From contig JAFGJS010000137.1 of NCBI GenBank assembly GCA_016928995.1, forward strand, positions 31,760 through 95,759: DNA of 64,000 bases, read 5' to 3'. How positions within the stretch are numbered: the first letter of the stretch is position 1; each line of letters opens with the position of its first letter. This DNA comes from Candidatus Sumerlaeota bacterium (GTDB taxonomy: Bacteria; Sumerlaeota; Sumerlaeia; JAFGJS01). Shown here piece after piece: positions 44,917 to 53,604 of the stretch. Made by a program: the position numbers and the translations under genes. The notes beneath the pieces are model-generated. The model had not been told where the DNA came from and searched no databases. It saw only the letters and a list, made by a program, of their open reading frames with translations.

Positions 44917-46245
44917 TTAAATGCGTGTCTGCTTGAACTGCGGCAGATGCGCTTTGTTCTTGCGGAACATTTCGTTCACCATTTTCCGGATTTCCGCCAG
45001 CGACAGCACGCTCGCCGTGAGCGGATCGTGCGCGATGGCCTGATAGATCAGCTCCGGATCGCCGTTCGCCTCGGCCTCCACGGCCATCATCTCGATTTGC
45101 GCGCTCAGCCCCGTGAGCGCCGCGCATTGCGGCGGCAGCGCACCCACGTGGATCGGCTGAAAGCCGTTTTTGGAAACAACGACAGGGACTTCCACGCATG
45201 CGTCTTGCGGCAGATTAGTCACCAGGTTCGTGTTGGGCACGTTGCCGTTGAAGATGAATGGCTCGCCTCCCAGCCGCGCGTTGAGGATGTAGGCTGCGTA
45301 CTCATGCCCGCGCTCCAGCCGGATCGGCGCATCCTTTTTCAACCACTCGCGTGTTTCCTTTTTCCAGGAATGATCCCGCTCCAGGTATTCGTTCAGGATG
45401 AAGGCGTAATGCCCCGGATTCCAGCCCGTGCCTTTCGTGCAGTATTTCTTGATCAGGTCCGGTCGTTTGCGGAACCACCAGTTGTACTCCGAGTTGTGCC
45501 CGGACGATTCCGTGACGTAGCGCCCCAACGCGAGGAACATCTCGTTGCGCACCTGCTCGTGATTATAGATGCCTTTATTTTTCGAAACGACTTCCTTCAG
45601 TTTGGGATACACATCCTGGCCTTTGTGCTCCAGTTTAAGGTACCAGGCCATGTGATTGATCCCGGCGCAGGTGTAGTTCAGCTCGTGGTACGGAATTTCG
45701 AGCCAATGCGCCAGCATGCCGGCCGTTCCCTGCACACTGTGGCACAGGCCGGTCAGTTGGATCGACGTTTTGCGCTGCATCGCGTGACACAGCATCGCCA
45801 TCGGATTGGTGTAGTTCAGCATGATCGCGTTGGGGCAGATTTGCGCCATGTCGCGGCAAATGGCAAGCATGGTCGGGATCGTGCGTAGCGCGCGGAAGAT
45901 GCCGCTCGGGCCGCGCGTATCGCCCACGTTGATGTTAACGCCGTATTTCTTCGGGATTTCGATGTCGTGGCGCCAGACGCGCGTCGCGCCGCAAAGAATC
46001 GTGATCAGCACGGCGTCGGCGCCCTTGAGCGCTTTGCGCCGGTCGGTCGTCGCGCTCACCTTCGCCGGGTAATTGCCCAGCGCGATGATCTTCTTGCAGG
46101 CCCGCAGCGCGAAATCCAGCCGCTCCTTATTGATGTCCACCAGCGCGATCTCCGCGTTTTCCATCAAGGGAAACGTGAGCAGATCGCGCACCAACGCGCG
46201 GGTGAATCCAATGCTCCCCGCGCCGATAAAAACGATTTTCGCCAT
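44917..46245 (-). CDS. Glycoside hydrolase family 4 (alpha-glucosidase/galactosidase/galacturonidase type)
   Basis: 442 residues from ATG 46245, where [20 protein letters not shown] is the standard family start; a longer frame to 46296 is not needed. The NAD-binding GAGSIG motif (8-13), NYTNPMAM (144-151), the metal-site motif GLCHSVQGT with Cys168 and His169, and GINHMAW with His198 are all present. GH4 enzymes use NAD and a divalent metal in a redox-elimination mechanism. CHS-type members include alpha-glucosidases, alpha-galactosidases and the alpha-galacturonidase LplD; with a pectin cassette in the same window the last is possible. Length is normal. Confidence 0.92.
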   Translation of the reverse strand: MAKIVFIGAGSIGFTRALVRDLLTFPLMENAEIALVDINKERLDFALRACKKIIALGNYPAKVSATTDRRKALKGADAVLITILCGATRVWRHDIEIPKKYGVNINVGDTRGPSGIFRALRTIPTMLAICRDMAQICPNAIMLNYTNPMAMLCHAMQRKTSIQLTGLCHSVQGTAGMLAHWLEIPYHELNYTCAGINHMAWYLKLEHKGQDVYPKLKEVVSKNKGIYNHEQVRNEMFLALGRYVTESSGHNSEYNWWFRKRPDLIKKYCTKGTGWNPGHYAFILNEYLERDHSWKKETREWLKKDAPIRLERGHEYAAYILNARLGGEPFIFNGNVPNTNLVTNLPQDACVEVPVVVSKNGFQPIHVGALPPQCAALTGLSAQIEMMAVEAEANGDPELIYQAIAHDPLTASVLSLAEIRKMVNEMFRKNKAHLPQFKQTRI

Positions 46246-46350
46246 TGTTGAATCCTCATTGTAACGATGATAAGCCGAACAATTCCCTCCGACCAAAGCA
46301 GATCACCAAACAGCAAGTCAAGGCGAGTATTTTGTTTTCGATCAGTCAAT

Positions 46351-46455
46351 CGGCCCTCGAAGAGGGTCGAATATGAATAGCCACGGGTGATCCGCCGCAG
46401 GCGGTGAACCCGTGGGAGAGATTGAAAGCATCCGGTCCCCGAAGGGGGCCAATTG
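46351..46455. repeat. REP-like palindrome cluster, left of the transposase
   Basis: Three hairpins in a row: ccctc-gaa-gaggg (46354-46366); a nested palindrome with outer arms ccacgggt/acccgtgg and inner ccgcc/ggcgg (46381-46415); and ggtcccc-gaa-gggggcc (46434-46450). The same modules in opposite order and orientation lie right of the transposase, at 46928-47065. Confidence 0.8.
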
Positions 46456-46463
46456 ATGTGCGG

Positions 46464-46910
46464 TTATTTCAAAAACCGTTCATCAAACTCGATTCCTTCT
46501 TCGGCAAGCAGCTGTTTAAATTCATCGATGAACGAAACCTTCCTATGATGCTCTTCCTGCCGCATGATGTAATGGGTCACCTTGTCCTTGTCTGCATGCG
46601 ATTTGGTGAATCCGCCGTATCCAACCTGCCAACCGGGGAAATCCGGAAATATTTTTTCTTTCTTGATCCATGCGGCGCTGCTGGTCTTCATGTCCCGAAT
46701 TAAATCCGCCAACGCAACCGTAGGGTGCAGACTAGTCAACATATGAAGATGATCTTCGGTTCCATTCAGGCGATATAAATGCGATTTTTTATTCTTCAGG
46801 ATACCCCACATATAGCGGAATAATTCCGGGCGTTGATCCGCCACGAGCGCCGGGATGCGATTTTTCGTCGAGTAAACGATGTGGTAGTATGTTTGCACAT
46901 AGCTGGACAT
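46464..46910 (-). mobile_element. REP-associated tyrosine transposase (Y1/IS200-like)
   Basis: 148 residues. The HUH nuclease site is His54-Leu-His56 in GTEDHLHML and the catalytic tyrosine is probably Tyr114 in THYIMRQEEHH; the start SSYVQTYYHIVYSTKNRIPA is typical for IS200-type TnpA. Length fits the family. It lies between two inverted clusters of hairpins that share the modules of a solo cluster at 51563-51667, so it probably mobilises or once mobilised these palindromes. The protein seems intact. Confidence 0.93.
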
Positions 46911-46927
46911 AGGCGCGCCTTTATATT

Positions 46928-47065
46928 GGCCCCCTTCGGGGACCGGATGGTTTCGTTTTCTACCACGGGTTCCCTGCGGTCACCCGTGGCTATTCATGTC
47001 GGGCCCTTTTCAAGGGCCGAATTGTATCTTTTCTCGTGGCTAATCATGTCAGACCCTCTTTGAGG
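46928..47065. repeat. REP-like palindrome cluster, right of the transposase
   Basis: Modules: ggccccc-ttc-ggggacc (46928-46944); ccacgggt ... acccgtgg (46963-46989) with a shorter inner part than on the left; ggcccttttcaagggcc near 47002-47018; and a further ccctctttgaggg at about 47052-47064. The word ctattcatgtc between them is the reverse complement of the atgaatag word of the left and solo copies. It is an inverted copy of the left cluster with an extra unit. Confidence 0.8.
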
Positions 47066-47266
47066 GCTGGATTTTCAATATTTTGAGATTTACCAACCGC
47101 AGCCCTTTTCAAGCAAGGTCAAAGCAACAATCTTTTGATCCACTGTGTTTCGCACGAAACCGCTTGTCAGCAGCGCGGTATCAATGCTATCCTGTCGCAT
47201 TGATTGGACGCCGGAAGGTTGCGTGGACCGGCGAGAAGCGTCATTTCCAGCGAGGAGGAGGCCTGC

Positions 47267-47470
47267 ATGCCTGAAGCGACGATTGCGACGATCGATCCGT
47301 TGTTTGCGGAGATATATCTTTCCGCGTTGCGCGAGAGTGAACTCAAGGTGTATCCCAAGGAGGAGAACCTCGACGCCTGGGTGCGCTCCGTGGATATCCA
47401 GCTGATTTATGACGATTCCAATCAGCTGGAAGAAGCGCGTAGGATCATCGAAGAATTACAGTTGGAGTAA
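47267..47470 (+). CDS. Short acidic protein of unknown function
   Basis: 67 residues from ATG 47267, with GAGGAGG about 10 bases upstream. Sequence pattern: PLFAEIYLSALRESELKVYP then NLDAWVRSVDIQLIYDD and a helical end EEARRIIEELQLE. No membrane segment or signal. It is 12 bases before the VWA gene in the same direction and is therefore likely a partner in one transcript. I do not recognise the family. Confidence 0.65.
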   Translation: MPEATIATIDPLFAEIYLSALRESELKVYPKEENLDAWVRSVDIQLIYDDSNQLEEARRIIEELQLE

Positions 47471-47482
47471 AGCGACACCGTT

Positions 47483-48613
47483 ATGCGTTATCGATACACT
47501 CAGTTTGATCCGCGGATCATCGAAGCCGCGCGTGAGAAGCAGCTGACGGATCTATTCTTGCAGCTGCTGATGCACGCGGGCGGCGATGTGGACCGGGCGT
47601 TGGGATATTTGGACGACATCGCCGAGCGTTACGGACTCTGGGACGAAGAGATGGACCTGGAGCGGTTCAAGGAACTGCTGGAGCAGGAGGGTTACATTCG
47701 CGCGGATCAGTTTCACGGCAAGGGCAAGGGCGAGCGCCGCAAGGTGGAACGCGCGCGCTACAAGCCGACGCGCAAGGCTGAAAAGGCGTTGCGCTCGGAC
47801 GCATTCGAGCAGCTTTTCTCTAATTTGCGTCCCGATTCGCTGGGGGGCGGTCACCTGACACCGTACGCGGGATCGGGCGGCGAGAAGCTGCCGGAGACGC
47901 GGCGTTTTGAGTTCGGCGACCGGCCGCAGGATCTGGACTACGTGGGGAGCATCTCGAACATCCTGCGCCGCACCGGCGATGACGGACTCGACGCCATCGA
48001 GGACGACTTGCAGGTATTCGAGACGGAGCACGCCACGAGCTGCGCCACGGTGCTGGCGCTCGACATCTCGCATTCGATGATTCTGTACGGCGAAGATCGC
48101 ATCACGCCGGCCAAGCGCGTGGCGCTGGCCATGGCTGAGCTGATCCAGACCAAATACGTGAAGGACTCGCTCGACGTGATCGTGTTCGGCGACGAGGCGC
48201 GCGTGATCGATCCGCGCGAACTGCCGTACGTGCAGGTCGGGCCGTACCATACGAACACAAAGCATGCATTGAGCCTGGGGCAGCAGCTGCTTGAGCGCAA
48301 GAAACAGGTGAACAAGCAGATCATCCTGATCACTGACGGCAAGCCCAGCGCAATCCATGACGGCTCGCGAATCTACATCAATTCATACGGTCTTGACGCG
48401 CGCATCGTGAACGAGACGGTGGAAGAGGCGCAGCGCTGCCGGCGCAAGGGCATCCTGATCACCACATTCATGATCACGTCGGACTCCTACCTCAAACGCT
48501 TCGTGGAGCGCATGAGTGAAGCCTGCAAGGGGCGCGCGTATTATGCTGATTTAAATAATCTTGGCAAGTTTGTCTTGATGGACTACGTCAAGAACCGCCG
48601 CAAGCAGGTTTAG
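47483..48613 (+). CDS. von Willebrand A domain protein
   Basis: 376 residues. The N-terminal 180 residues are helical and charged (KGKGERRKVERARYKPTRKA near 90), followed by RFEFGDRPQDLDYVGSISNI. The VWA domain starts with ATVLALDISHSM, where Asp194, Ser196 and Ser198 form the metal site, and continues with SLDVIVFGDEARVIDP and KQIILITDGKPSAIHDG. The C-terminus (RRKGILITTFMITSDSYLKR) completes the fold. Similar proteins pair with a Mg-chelatase-like or MoxR ATPase, which is not present here. It follows the short acidic gene by 12 bases. Confidence 0.85.
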   Translation: MRYRYTQFDPRIIEAAREKQLTDLFLQLLMHAGGDVDRALGYLDDIAERYGLWDEEMDLERFKELLEQEGYIRADQFHGKGKGERRKVERARYKPTRKAEKALRSDAFEQLFSNLRPDSLGGGHLTPYAGSGGEKLPETRRFEFGDRPQDLDYVGSISNILRRTGDDGLDAIEDDLQVFETEHATSCATVLALDISHSMILYGEDRITPAKRVALAMAELIQTKYVKDSLDVIVFGDEARVIDPRELPYVQVGPYHTNTKHALSLGQQLLERKKQVNKQIILITDGKPSAIHDGSRIYINSYGLDARIVNETVEEAQRCRRKGILITTFMITSDSYLKRFVERMSEACKGRAYYADLNNLGKFVLMDYVKNRRKQV

Positions 48614-48647
48614 GCGGATTATACCTTCTCGCTTGTTTTCTTCTCAA

Positions 48648-48688
48648 CAATTCACAATGAGCAATTGGCAATTGGGCATTGTGAATTG
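48648..48688. repeat. Inverted repeat, CAATTG-related
   Basis: Arms caattcacaatg (48648-48659) and cattgtgaattg (48677-48688) pair perfectly over 12 bases; the 17-base loop contains caattggcaattg. It lies after the VWA gene and resembles the element at 27901-27938 in word use and position between genes. Confidence 0.7.
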
Positions 48689-48837
48689 CCAAGGAAAGAA
48701 AAGCTGTCAGGTTGCTTCCATTGAGTGGATGTGCTCAAAATGATCCATGCTTGCACATTTTATCTTTATTGAATGATGATTATAACTTGCCGGGACAAAT
48801 GTCCATTGGACCAATTCAATTCTTCCGGTGTTTTATC

Positions 48838-49926
48838 ATGAACAACAGCAAGATCCGGAGAGAACTAGCGCATGCGGCTGCGTTGCTGATCTATGAAGGG
48901 CATGAGTCCGAGTACGCCCGCGCCAAGCGGAAGGCCGCGCGTCAGCTCAATGTGCCGCTGAAGGGACCGACAGGCGATTTGCCGTCCGATGCAGAAGTTC
49001 ATGACGCCCTGCTGGACTTGGCGCGTCTGCACGAAGGCGAGGGGAGCGCGAACCGTCTGGCGCAGATGCGGCAGGCCGCGCTGGAGATGATGCGGGAATT
49101 GGACGAGTTTCAGCCGCGGCTCACCGGCAGTGTGCTGTCCGGCAAGGTGCGCGAGGGATCGGACGTCAACCTGCACGTCTATACAGAGGAGCATGAGGAC
49201 ATCGGCCGCGCGCTGGATGCGCTGGGGACGCGCTGGAATATCGAACACAAGCAGATCACGCGTTGCGGCAAGCCGTTTGAGCGGCTGTGTTACTATTTCG
49301 ATTTTCAGGGCTTCGAGTTTGAATTGGCGGCGTATGAGCCGGGGGAGCGGAATCATCGCGGCCGCAGCTCGATCACGGGCAAGACCATCGAATGCGCCAC
49401 GACACGCGAGTTGGAGCGGTTGATGGAGGAACGGCATCCCGATAGCGTAGGGGAGGTGCAGCCCAGCATGCCCGATCTGTGGCAGAGCATTCGCGCCCTG
49501 CTGGAGAATCTCTCTACCGTGCGGGAGAACACGCGTTGGCATCCGGAAGGCAACGCACTGATCCACAGTTTGCAGGTGTTCGAACTCGCCCGCGAGCATC
49601 GGCCTCGGGACCGGGAATTCTTGCTCGCCGCGCTGCTGCACGACGTCGGCAAGGGACTGGATTCATCCCATCATGCGCAGGCCGCGCTCGATGCGCTTGA
49701 CGGCCTGATCGAACGCCGCACCGCTTGGTTGATCGAGCATCACATGGTTATACTTGATTATCGACGCGGCAGGCTTTCCGACGCGGAACTCGAAGTCGTG
49801 GCGCGTTCTCCCTGGTTTAGCGACTTGGAACTACTTCGCCGTATCGACGACGCCGGCCGGGATCCCGGCGCCCAGACATGCACCTTGGACGAAGCGCTTG
49901 ATTTTCTCCGCGCGATTGGCAGTTAA
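48838..49926 (+). CDS. HD-domain protein with N-terminal nucleotidyltransferase-like region
   Basis: 362 residues from ATG 48838, taken because KIRRELAHAAALLIYEGHES, EYARAKRKAARQLN is a recurrent N-terminal motif of a nucleotidyltransferase-related family. The middle (RLTGSVLSGKVREGSDVNLH and FEFELAAYEPGERNHRGRSS) recalls a minimal nucleotidyltransferase core (GSxxxGxxxxxSDxD-like), here with SDVN. The HD motif is HSLQVFELARE (His243) and LLAALLHDVGKGLDSSHH (His268-Asp269), followed by LIEHHMVI. It is probably a metal-dependent phosphohydrolase. Substrate unknown. The Shine-Dalgarno signal before the start is weak. Confidence 0.75.
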   Translation: MNNSKIRRELAHAAALLIYEGHESEYARAKRKAARQLNVPLKGPTGDLPSDAEVHDALLDLARLHEGEGSANRLAQMRQAALEMMRELDEFQPRLTGSVLSGKVREGSDVNLHVYTEEHEDIGRALDALGTRWNIEHKQITRCGKPFERLCYYFDFQGFEFELAAYEPGERNHRGRSSITGKTIECATTRELERLMEERHPDSVGEVQPSMPDLWQSIRALLENLSTVRENTRWHPEGNALIHSLQVFELAREHRPRDREFLLAALLHDVGKGLDSSHHAQAALDALDGLIERRTAWLIEHHMVILDYRRGRLSDAELEVVARSPWFSDLELLRRIDDAGRDPGAQTCTLDEALDFLRAIGS

Positions 49927-49970
49927 ATCTGCGCATTATCTCACTTCCAATGAGCAAGGTGTGCCAGGCA

Positions 49971-50029
49971 AAGTGGGAGCGACCGTCGCAGTCACGAAGA
50001 TTCGGGGCTGGAGTCAATCTCTCCCACTT
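49971..50029. repeat. Palindromic element before thrC
   Basis: Arms aagtgggag (49971-49979) and ctcccactt (50021-50029) enclose a 41-base loop rich in cgaccgtcgcagtcacga-like words. It lies in the 205-base gap before threonine synthase. It looks like a dispersed element; a leader attenuator is not supported because no Thr/Ile codon-rich leader or T-run is seen. Confidence 0.5.
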
Positions 50030-50131
50030 GATATGGATGCCAAAATGAATCGGAAATGATATTATGTTATTGAATATCGCAATCCCGGCTCGTATGGTCA
50101 TGCGATTTCACTGTTCGAGGTTCATGCAAGG

Positions 50132-51517
50132 ATGAAAACGATGACTCAGCCGATTCTTTTTTGGAGCACCAACGACCCTGAGCGGCGGAAGCCCGGCTTG
50201 GATTTTTCCGACGCCCTGATGCAGGGGCTTGCGCCGGACAAAGGGCTTTACATCATGCGGCGGGAGGATCTGCCGCAGGTTTCGGCTGCAGAATTGGCGG
50301 AGTTCTCCGGTTTGCCCTATAGCGAAATCGCCTTTCGCATCATGCGTCCATTTGTCGAAGGCCGGATTCCCAGCGACGTTTTTCACGCTATCTGCGAAGA
50401 CGCCTATAATTTTGACGTACCGGTCGAGCAGTACGCACCGGGGCGCCATATCCTGCGGTTGGATCGCGGTCCGACCGCGTCGTTCAAGGATTTCGCCGCG
50501 CGCATGATGGCGCGATTGATGCAGCATTTTCTCAAGGAGCAGGGGCGCAGCGCGACGATTCTCACCGCCACTTCAGGCGACACTGGCGGCGCCGTGGCTG
50601 CGGCGTTTCATGGACTGGAGAATGTCCGCGTGGCGGTGCTGTATCCCGGCACGGAAGTCAGCGCGCGCCAGCGCCGGCAGATGACCACGCTGAAGGATAA
50701 CGTGTTCGCCATCGACATCGACGGCAAGTTCGACGACTGCCAGGCGCTGGTTAAGCATGCCTTTGTCGATCCGGACCTGACGGGCTATGAACTGACCAGC
50801 GCGAATTCGATCAACGTCGGCCGCCTGATTCCGCAGAGCGTGTATTACTTTTACGCCGCCAGCCGGGTGCAGGCCAGCGAGGATAAGCCATTGGCCATTT
50901 GCGTGCCCAGCGGCAATTTCGGCAACCTGATGGGCGGGCTGCTGGCCAAGCACATGGGCCTGCCTGTGGCGAAGTATCTTGCGGCGGTGAATGAGAACGA
51001 CGAGGTGCCGATCTATTGGCGCACGGAAGAGTACCGGCCCGTGGCGCCGTCGCGCAACTGCCTGTCCAACGCGATGAACGTCGGGCATCCGAGCAACCTG
51101 TCGCGCGTGGTGGCGCTGTATGGCGGCACGATGGACGAAACGGGCGAGGTGCATGCGCAGCCGGACATGGATGCGATGCGCCGCGACATCGCCAGCGTGG
51201 AGGTGAGCGACGAAGAGACGCGGCTGGCGATCCGCGAGTGTTATCAGTTGCACAAGACGGTGATCGAGCCGCATGGCGCCGTGGGATATTGCGCCGTGCA
51301 GAAGCTCGGCTTCCCTGAAAAGTACACGACGATCTTTCTTGAGACCGCCCATCCGGCGAAGTTTCCCGAAGTCGGCCAGGAAGTCATCGGCGTCGATCCG
51401 GAGTTGCCGGAATCGATGCAGCAATCCGAAGCCAAGTCCGAAGTTAATTTCGCCTGCTCCGCCGAATACGCTGAATTCAAGGAAATGCTGGTTGATTTGT
51501 TGAGTAATACCAAATAG
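50132..51517 (+). CDS. thrC: Threonine synthase
   Basis: 461 residues. The N-terminal domain begins ILFWSTNDPERRKPGLDFSD, like the E. coli/yeast-type long threonine synthase. The pyridoxal phosphate lysine is Lys119 in TASFKDFAARMMARL, with the phosphate-binding loop in TATSGDTGGAVAAAFHGLEN and PSGNFGNLMGGLLAKHMGLP. It turns O-phosphohomoserine into threonine. Downstream, after an AT-rich orphan gene, lies an ApgM-type gene that has been proposed as an alternative homoserine kinase in some bacteria, which would supply its substrate. Confidence 0.95.
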   Translation: MKTMTQPILFWSTNDPERRKPGLDFSDALMQGLAPDKGLYIMRREDLPQVSAAELAEFSGLPYSEIAFRIMRPFVEGRIPSDVFHAICEDAYNFDVPVEQYAPGRHILRLDRGPTASFKDFAARMMARLMQHFLKEQGRSATILTATSGDTGGAVAAAFHGLENVRVAVLYPGTEVSARQRRQMTTLKDNVFAIDIDGKFDDCQALVKHAFVDPDLTGYELTSANSINVGRLIPQSVYYFYAASRVQASEDKPLAICVPSGNFGNLMGGLLAKHMGLPVAKYLAAVNENDEVPIYWRTEEYRPVAPSRNCLSNAMNVGHPSNLSRVVALYGGTMDETGEVHAQPDMDAMRRDIASVEVSDEETRLAIRECYQLHKTVIEPHGAVGYCAVQKLGFPEKYTTIFLETAHPAKFPEVGQEVIGVDPELPESMQQSEAKSEVNFACSAEYAEFKEMLVDLLSNTK

Positions 51518-51562
51518 TGATAGAAAAGAGTCATCGTCATTACGCTAAGCCATGTCCGATAA

Positions 51563-51667
51563 ATCCCCCGAAGGGGGATCAACATGAATAGCCCCGGGTG
51601 ACCGTAGCGCTGTAAGCGCAAGGGAACCCGGGGAAGAGCAATATTTAAATCCGTCCCCGAAGGGGGC
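51563..51667. repeat. Solo REP-like palindrome cluster
   Basis: Modules: atcccccgaagggggat (51563-51579); outer arms ccccgggt/acccgggg with inner gcgc-tgtaa-gcgc (51592-51633); and tccccgaaggggg (51654-51666). The joining words atgaatagcc and gaagagca match the left cluster of the transposase at 46351-46455 (atgaatagcc, ggagag). No transposase is attached. It lies right after thrC. Confidence 0.85.
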
Positions 51668-51718
51668 GAACCATAAACAAACATGAATCGGGCAGAGCTA
51701 GGGCTCTGAAGAAGCCAC

Positions 51719-52333
51719 ATGCAATTTCTGGATTACATTCAGTATAAAGAGGCCTGTCAAGACATTGAACGCTTCCAACACCTTGTACGGCATTATATAG
51801 GTTGGGAGCACCTGATTAGCGATGCACCTCCCCTCCAAGACTTGATTCCAGAAACGACAGAAGACATGCAGACGAATCGTCAATTATTAGAGCGAGAATT
51901 AAATCGTCTAATTCCTGTGGTTAGACGTTATCTTCATATCGCCGATGTTGAGATGGAATATGGGATTAAAAGGCGTGACAAACAAGAAGGATTTTTTAAC
52001 TTGCTTTCAGATTTTTTTTCTCCGCCTCAGCGGTTAAATCCGCCGCTATATGAAATGGTACTGCGGGCCACAGATCAAGGTCTTGGTTACTTTGAAAAAA
52101 AGAAATTATGGGCCAAACGAAACTTATATAATCCTCTTTTCTGGCTTGGTTGTCTACTCGGAATGCCTCTCGATGTTCTTAAAACTGCTGGCATCGAATC
52201 TCCTAATAAAATACTTGAAGAAGCATATGGTTGGATTATCAGAGTACTCTTATTTATTGGACTCACATTGTTAATTCGATACTATTGGCCTGACATTACT
52301 TTTGAGCAGATCAAGTCGGTTCTAAAATTGTAA
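51719..52333 (+). CDS. AT-rich orphan gene, C-terminal membrane helix
   Basis: 204 residues. It has a charged, helical N-terminal part (QFLDYIQYKEACQDIERFQH and ETTEDMQTNRQLLERELNRL), a middle segment NPLFWLGCLLGMPLDVL and a clear membrane helix near 172-188 (GWIIRVLLFIGLTLLIRYYW). It is much richer in A+T than the genes on both sides and no family is recognised. It sits between thrC and the ApgM-type gene, directly after the solo palindrome cluster, which suggests later insertion. A start at 51719 with gaagaagcc upstream is weak. Confidence 0.6.
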   Translation: MQFLDYIQYKEACQDIERFQHLVRHYIGWEHLISDAPPLQDLIPETTEDMQTNRQLLERELNRLIPVVRRYLHIADVEMEYGIKRRDKQEGFFNLLSDFFSPPQRLNPPLYEMVLRATDQGLGYFEKKKLWAKRNLYNPLFWLGCLLGMPLDVLKTAGIESPNKILEEAYGWIIRVLLFIGLTLLIRYYWPDITFEQIKSVLKL

Positions 52334-52379
52334 ATATGGATGAGAATTAACTTCTGGATTTAAAAAGGTATGGAGTAAT

Positions 52380-53579
52380 ATGAAATACGTGATCTTTCTC
52401 GGCGACGGCATGGCTGATGAACCGCAGGACGCTTTGGGCGGGTTGACGATTCTGGAAAAAGCCCATACTCCGAACATGGACATGATCGCCCGCGAAGGCG
52501 CTTGCGGTCTGTTGAGCACCGTGCCCGACGGTCTACCGCCGGACTCCACCGTGGCCAATCTTTCCGTGATGGGCTACGATCCGCGCGAATGCCTGGAAGG
52601 GCGCGGCGTGCTCGAAGCCGCGGCGATGGGCGTAGAGATCGGGCCGGATGACCATGCGATGCGCATGAATCTGATCAGCGTCACGGAGGGCATGATCCGC
52701 ACCCACAGCGGCGGCAACATCACCACGGCCGAAGCCGCCGAACTGGTCAAGGCCTTGCAGGAACAGCTGCGCTACGACGGCGTGGAATATCACTCCGGCG
52801 TCTCGTACCGGCATGTGATGAAACTCACGTGTCCGGCGTCCAAGGCGATCCGGTGCATGCCGCCGCACGATCATCTGGACGAGCCGTTGGAGGATCATTT
52901 GCCCACGGCTGCAGCGCCGGAAGGCGAGGAGACCGCGGCGCTGCTGCGTGAGATCGTGCTGAAGTCCAACGACATTCTGGAAAATCATCCGGTCAACCAG
53001 GCGCGCGCCAAACGCGGCGAACAAATGGCGAATTACTGCTGGCCGTGGTCCATCGGCCGGCGTCCCAAGATGAAGACGTTCGCTGAATTATTCGGCGTCA
53101 GCGGCGGCGTAATCTCTGCTGTCGATCTGATTCGCGGGATCGGCGTATACGCCGGCATGGCCGCGCCCACGGTCGAAGGCGCCACGGGTTTGTGGAACAC
53201 GAATTATGAAAACAAAGCCGACGCCGCATTGAAAGTGTTGGAAGATCATGATCTGGTTTACATCCACCTTGAAGGCCCGGACGAGGCCGGTCACGAAGGC
53301 AGTCTGGAACTGAAGCTGCGCGCCATCGAGGATCTGGATCGCCGCTTAATCTCGCGCGTGATGCAGGGGCTTGTGCGGGAACCAGCCCGTTTCGCCGTGC
53401 TGCCCGATCATTACACGCCGATCCGCATCCGTACGCACGTGGCGAATCCGGTGCCTTTCGCCATCATGGGCACAGGCATCGCCCCGGATTCCGTCCAGAC
53501 CTACAGCGAAAAATCCTGCGCCAGCGGCGCCCTCGGCCAACTCGCCGGCGACGAATTCATGCGCCGTTTTATCGGTTAA
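52380..53579 (+). CDS. apgM: ApgM-type cofactor-independent phosphoglycerate mutase / proposed homoserine kinase
   Basis: 399 residues of the alkaline phosphatase superfamily. It starts KYVIFLGDGMADEPQDALGG, has the nucleophile region PDSTVANLSVMGYDPRECLE, and metal-binding motifs HLEGPDEAGHEGSLELK and AVLPDHYTPIRIRTHVANPV. A ribosome site GGAG lies 7 bases before the ATG. The family includes archaeal-type phosphoglycerate mutases and a clade proposed as homoserine kinase because it neighbours threonine genes (TIGR02535 in my memory). Near thrC that second role is plausible but unproven. Confidence 0.88.
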   Translation: MKYVIFLGDGMADEPQDALGGLTILEKAHTPNMDMIAREGACGLLSTVPDGLPPDSTVANLSVMGYDPRECLEGRGVLEAAAMGVEIGPDDHAMRMNLISVTEGMIRTHSGGNITTAEAAELVKALQEQLRYDGVEYHSGVSYRHVMKLTCPASKAIRCMPPHDHLDEPLEDHLPTAAAPEGEETAALLREIVLKSNDILENHPVNQARAKRGEQMANYCWPWSIGRRPKMKTFAELFGVSGGVISAVDLIRGIGVYAGMAAPTVEGATGLWNTNYENKADAALKVLEDHDLVYIHLEGPDEAGHEGSLELKLRAIEDLDRRLISRVMQGLVREPARFAVLPDHYTPIRIRTHVANPVPFAIMGTGIAPDSVQTYSEKSCASGALGQLAGDEFMRRFIG

Positions 53580-53604
53580 ATAATCGCCAAGCTTCGAGCC
53601 GTGC

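Noticed and set aside
49971-50029. Threonine attenuator before thrC
   Set aside because: No leader peptide with Thr or Ile codons and no T-run after the stem.
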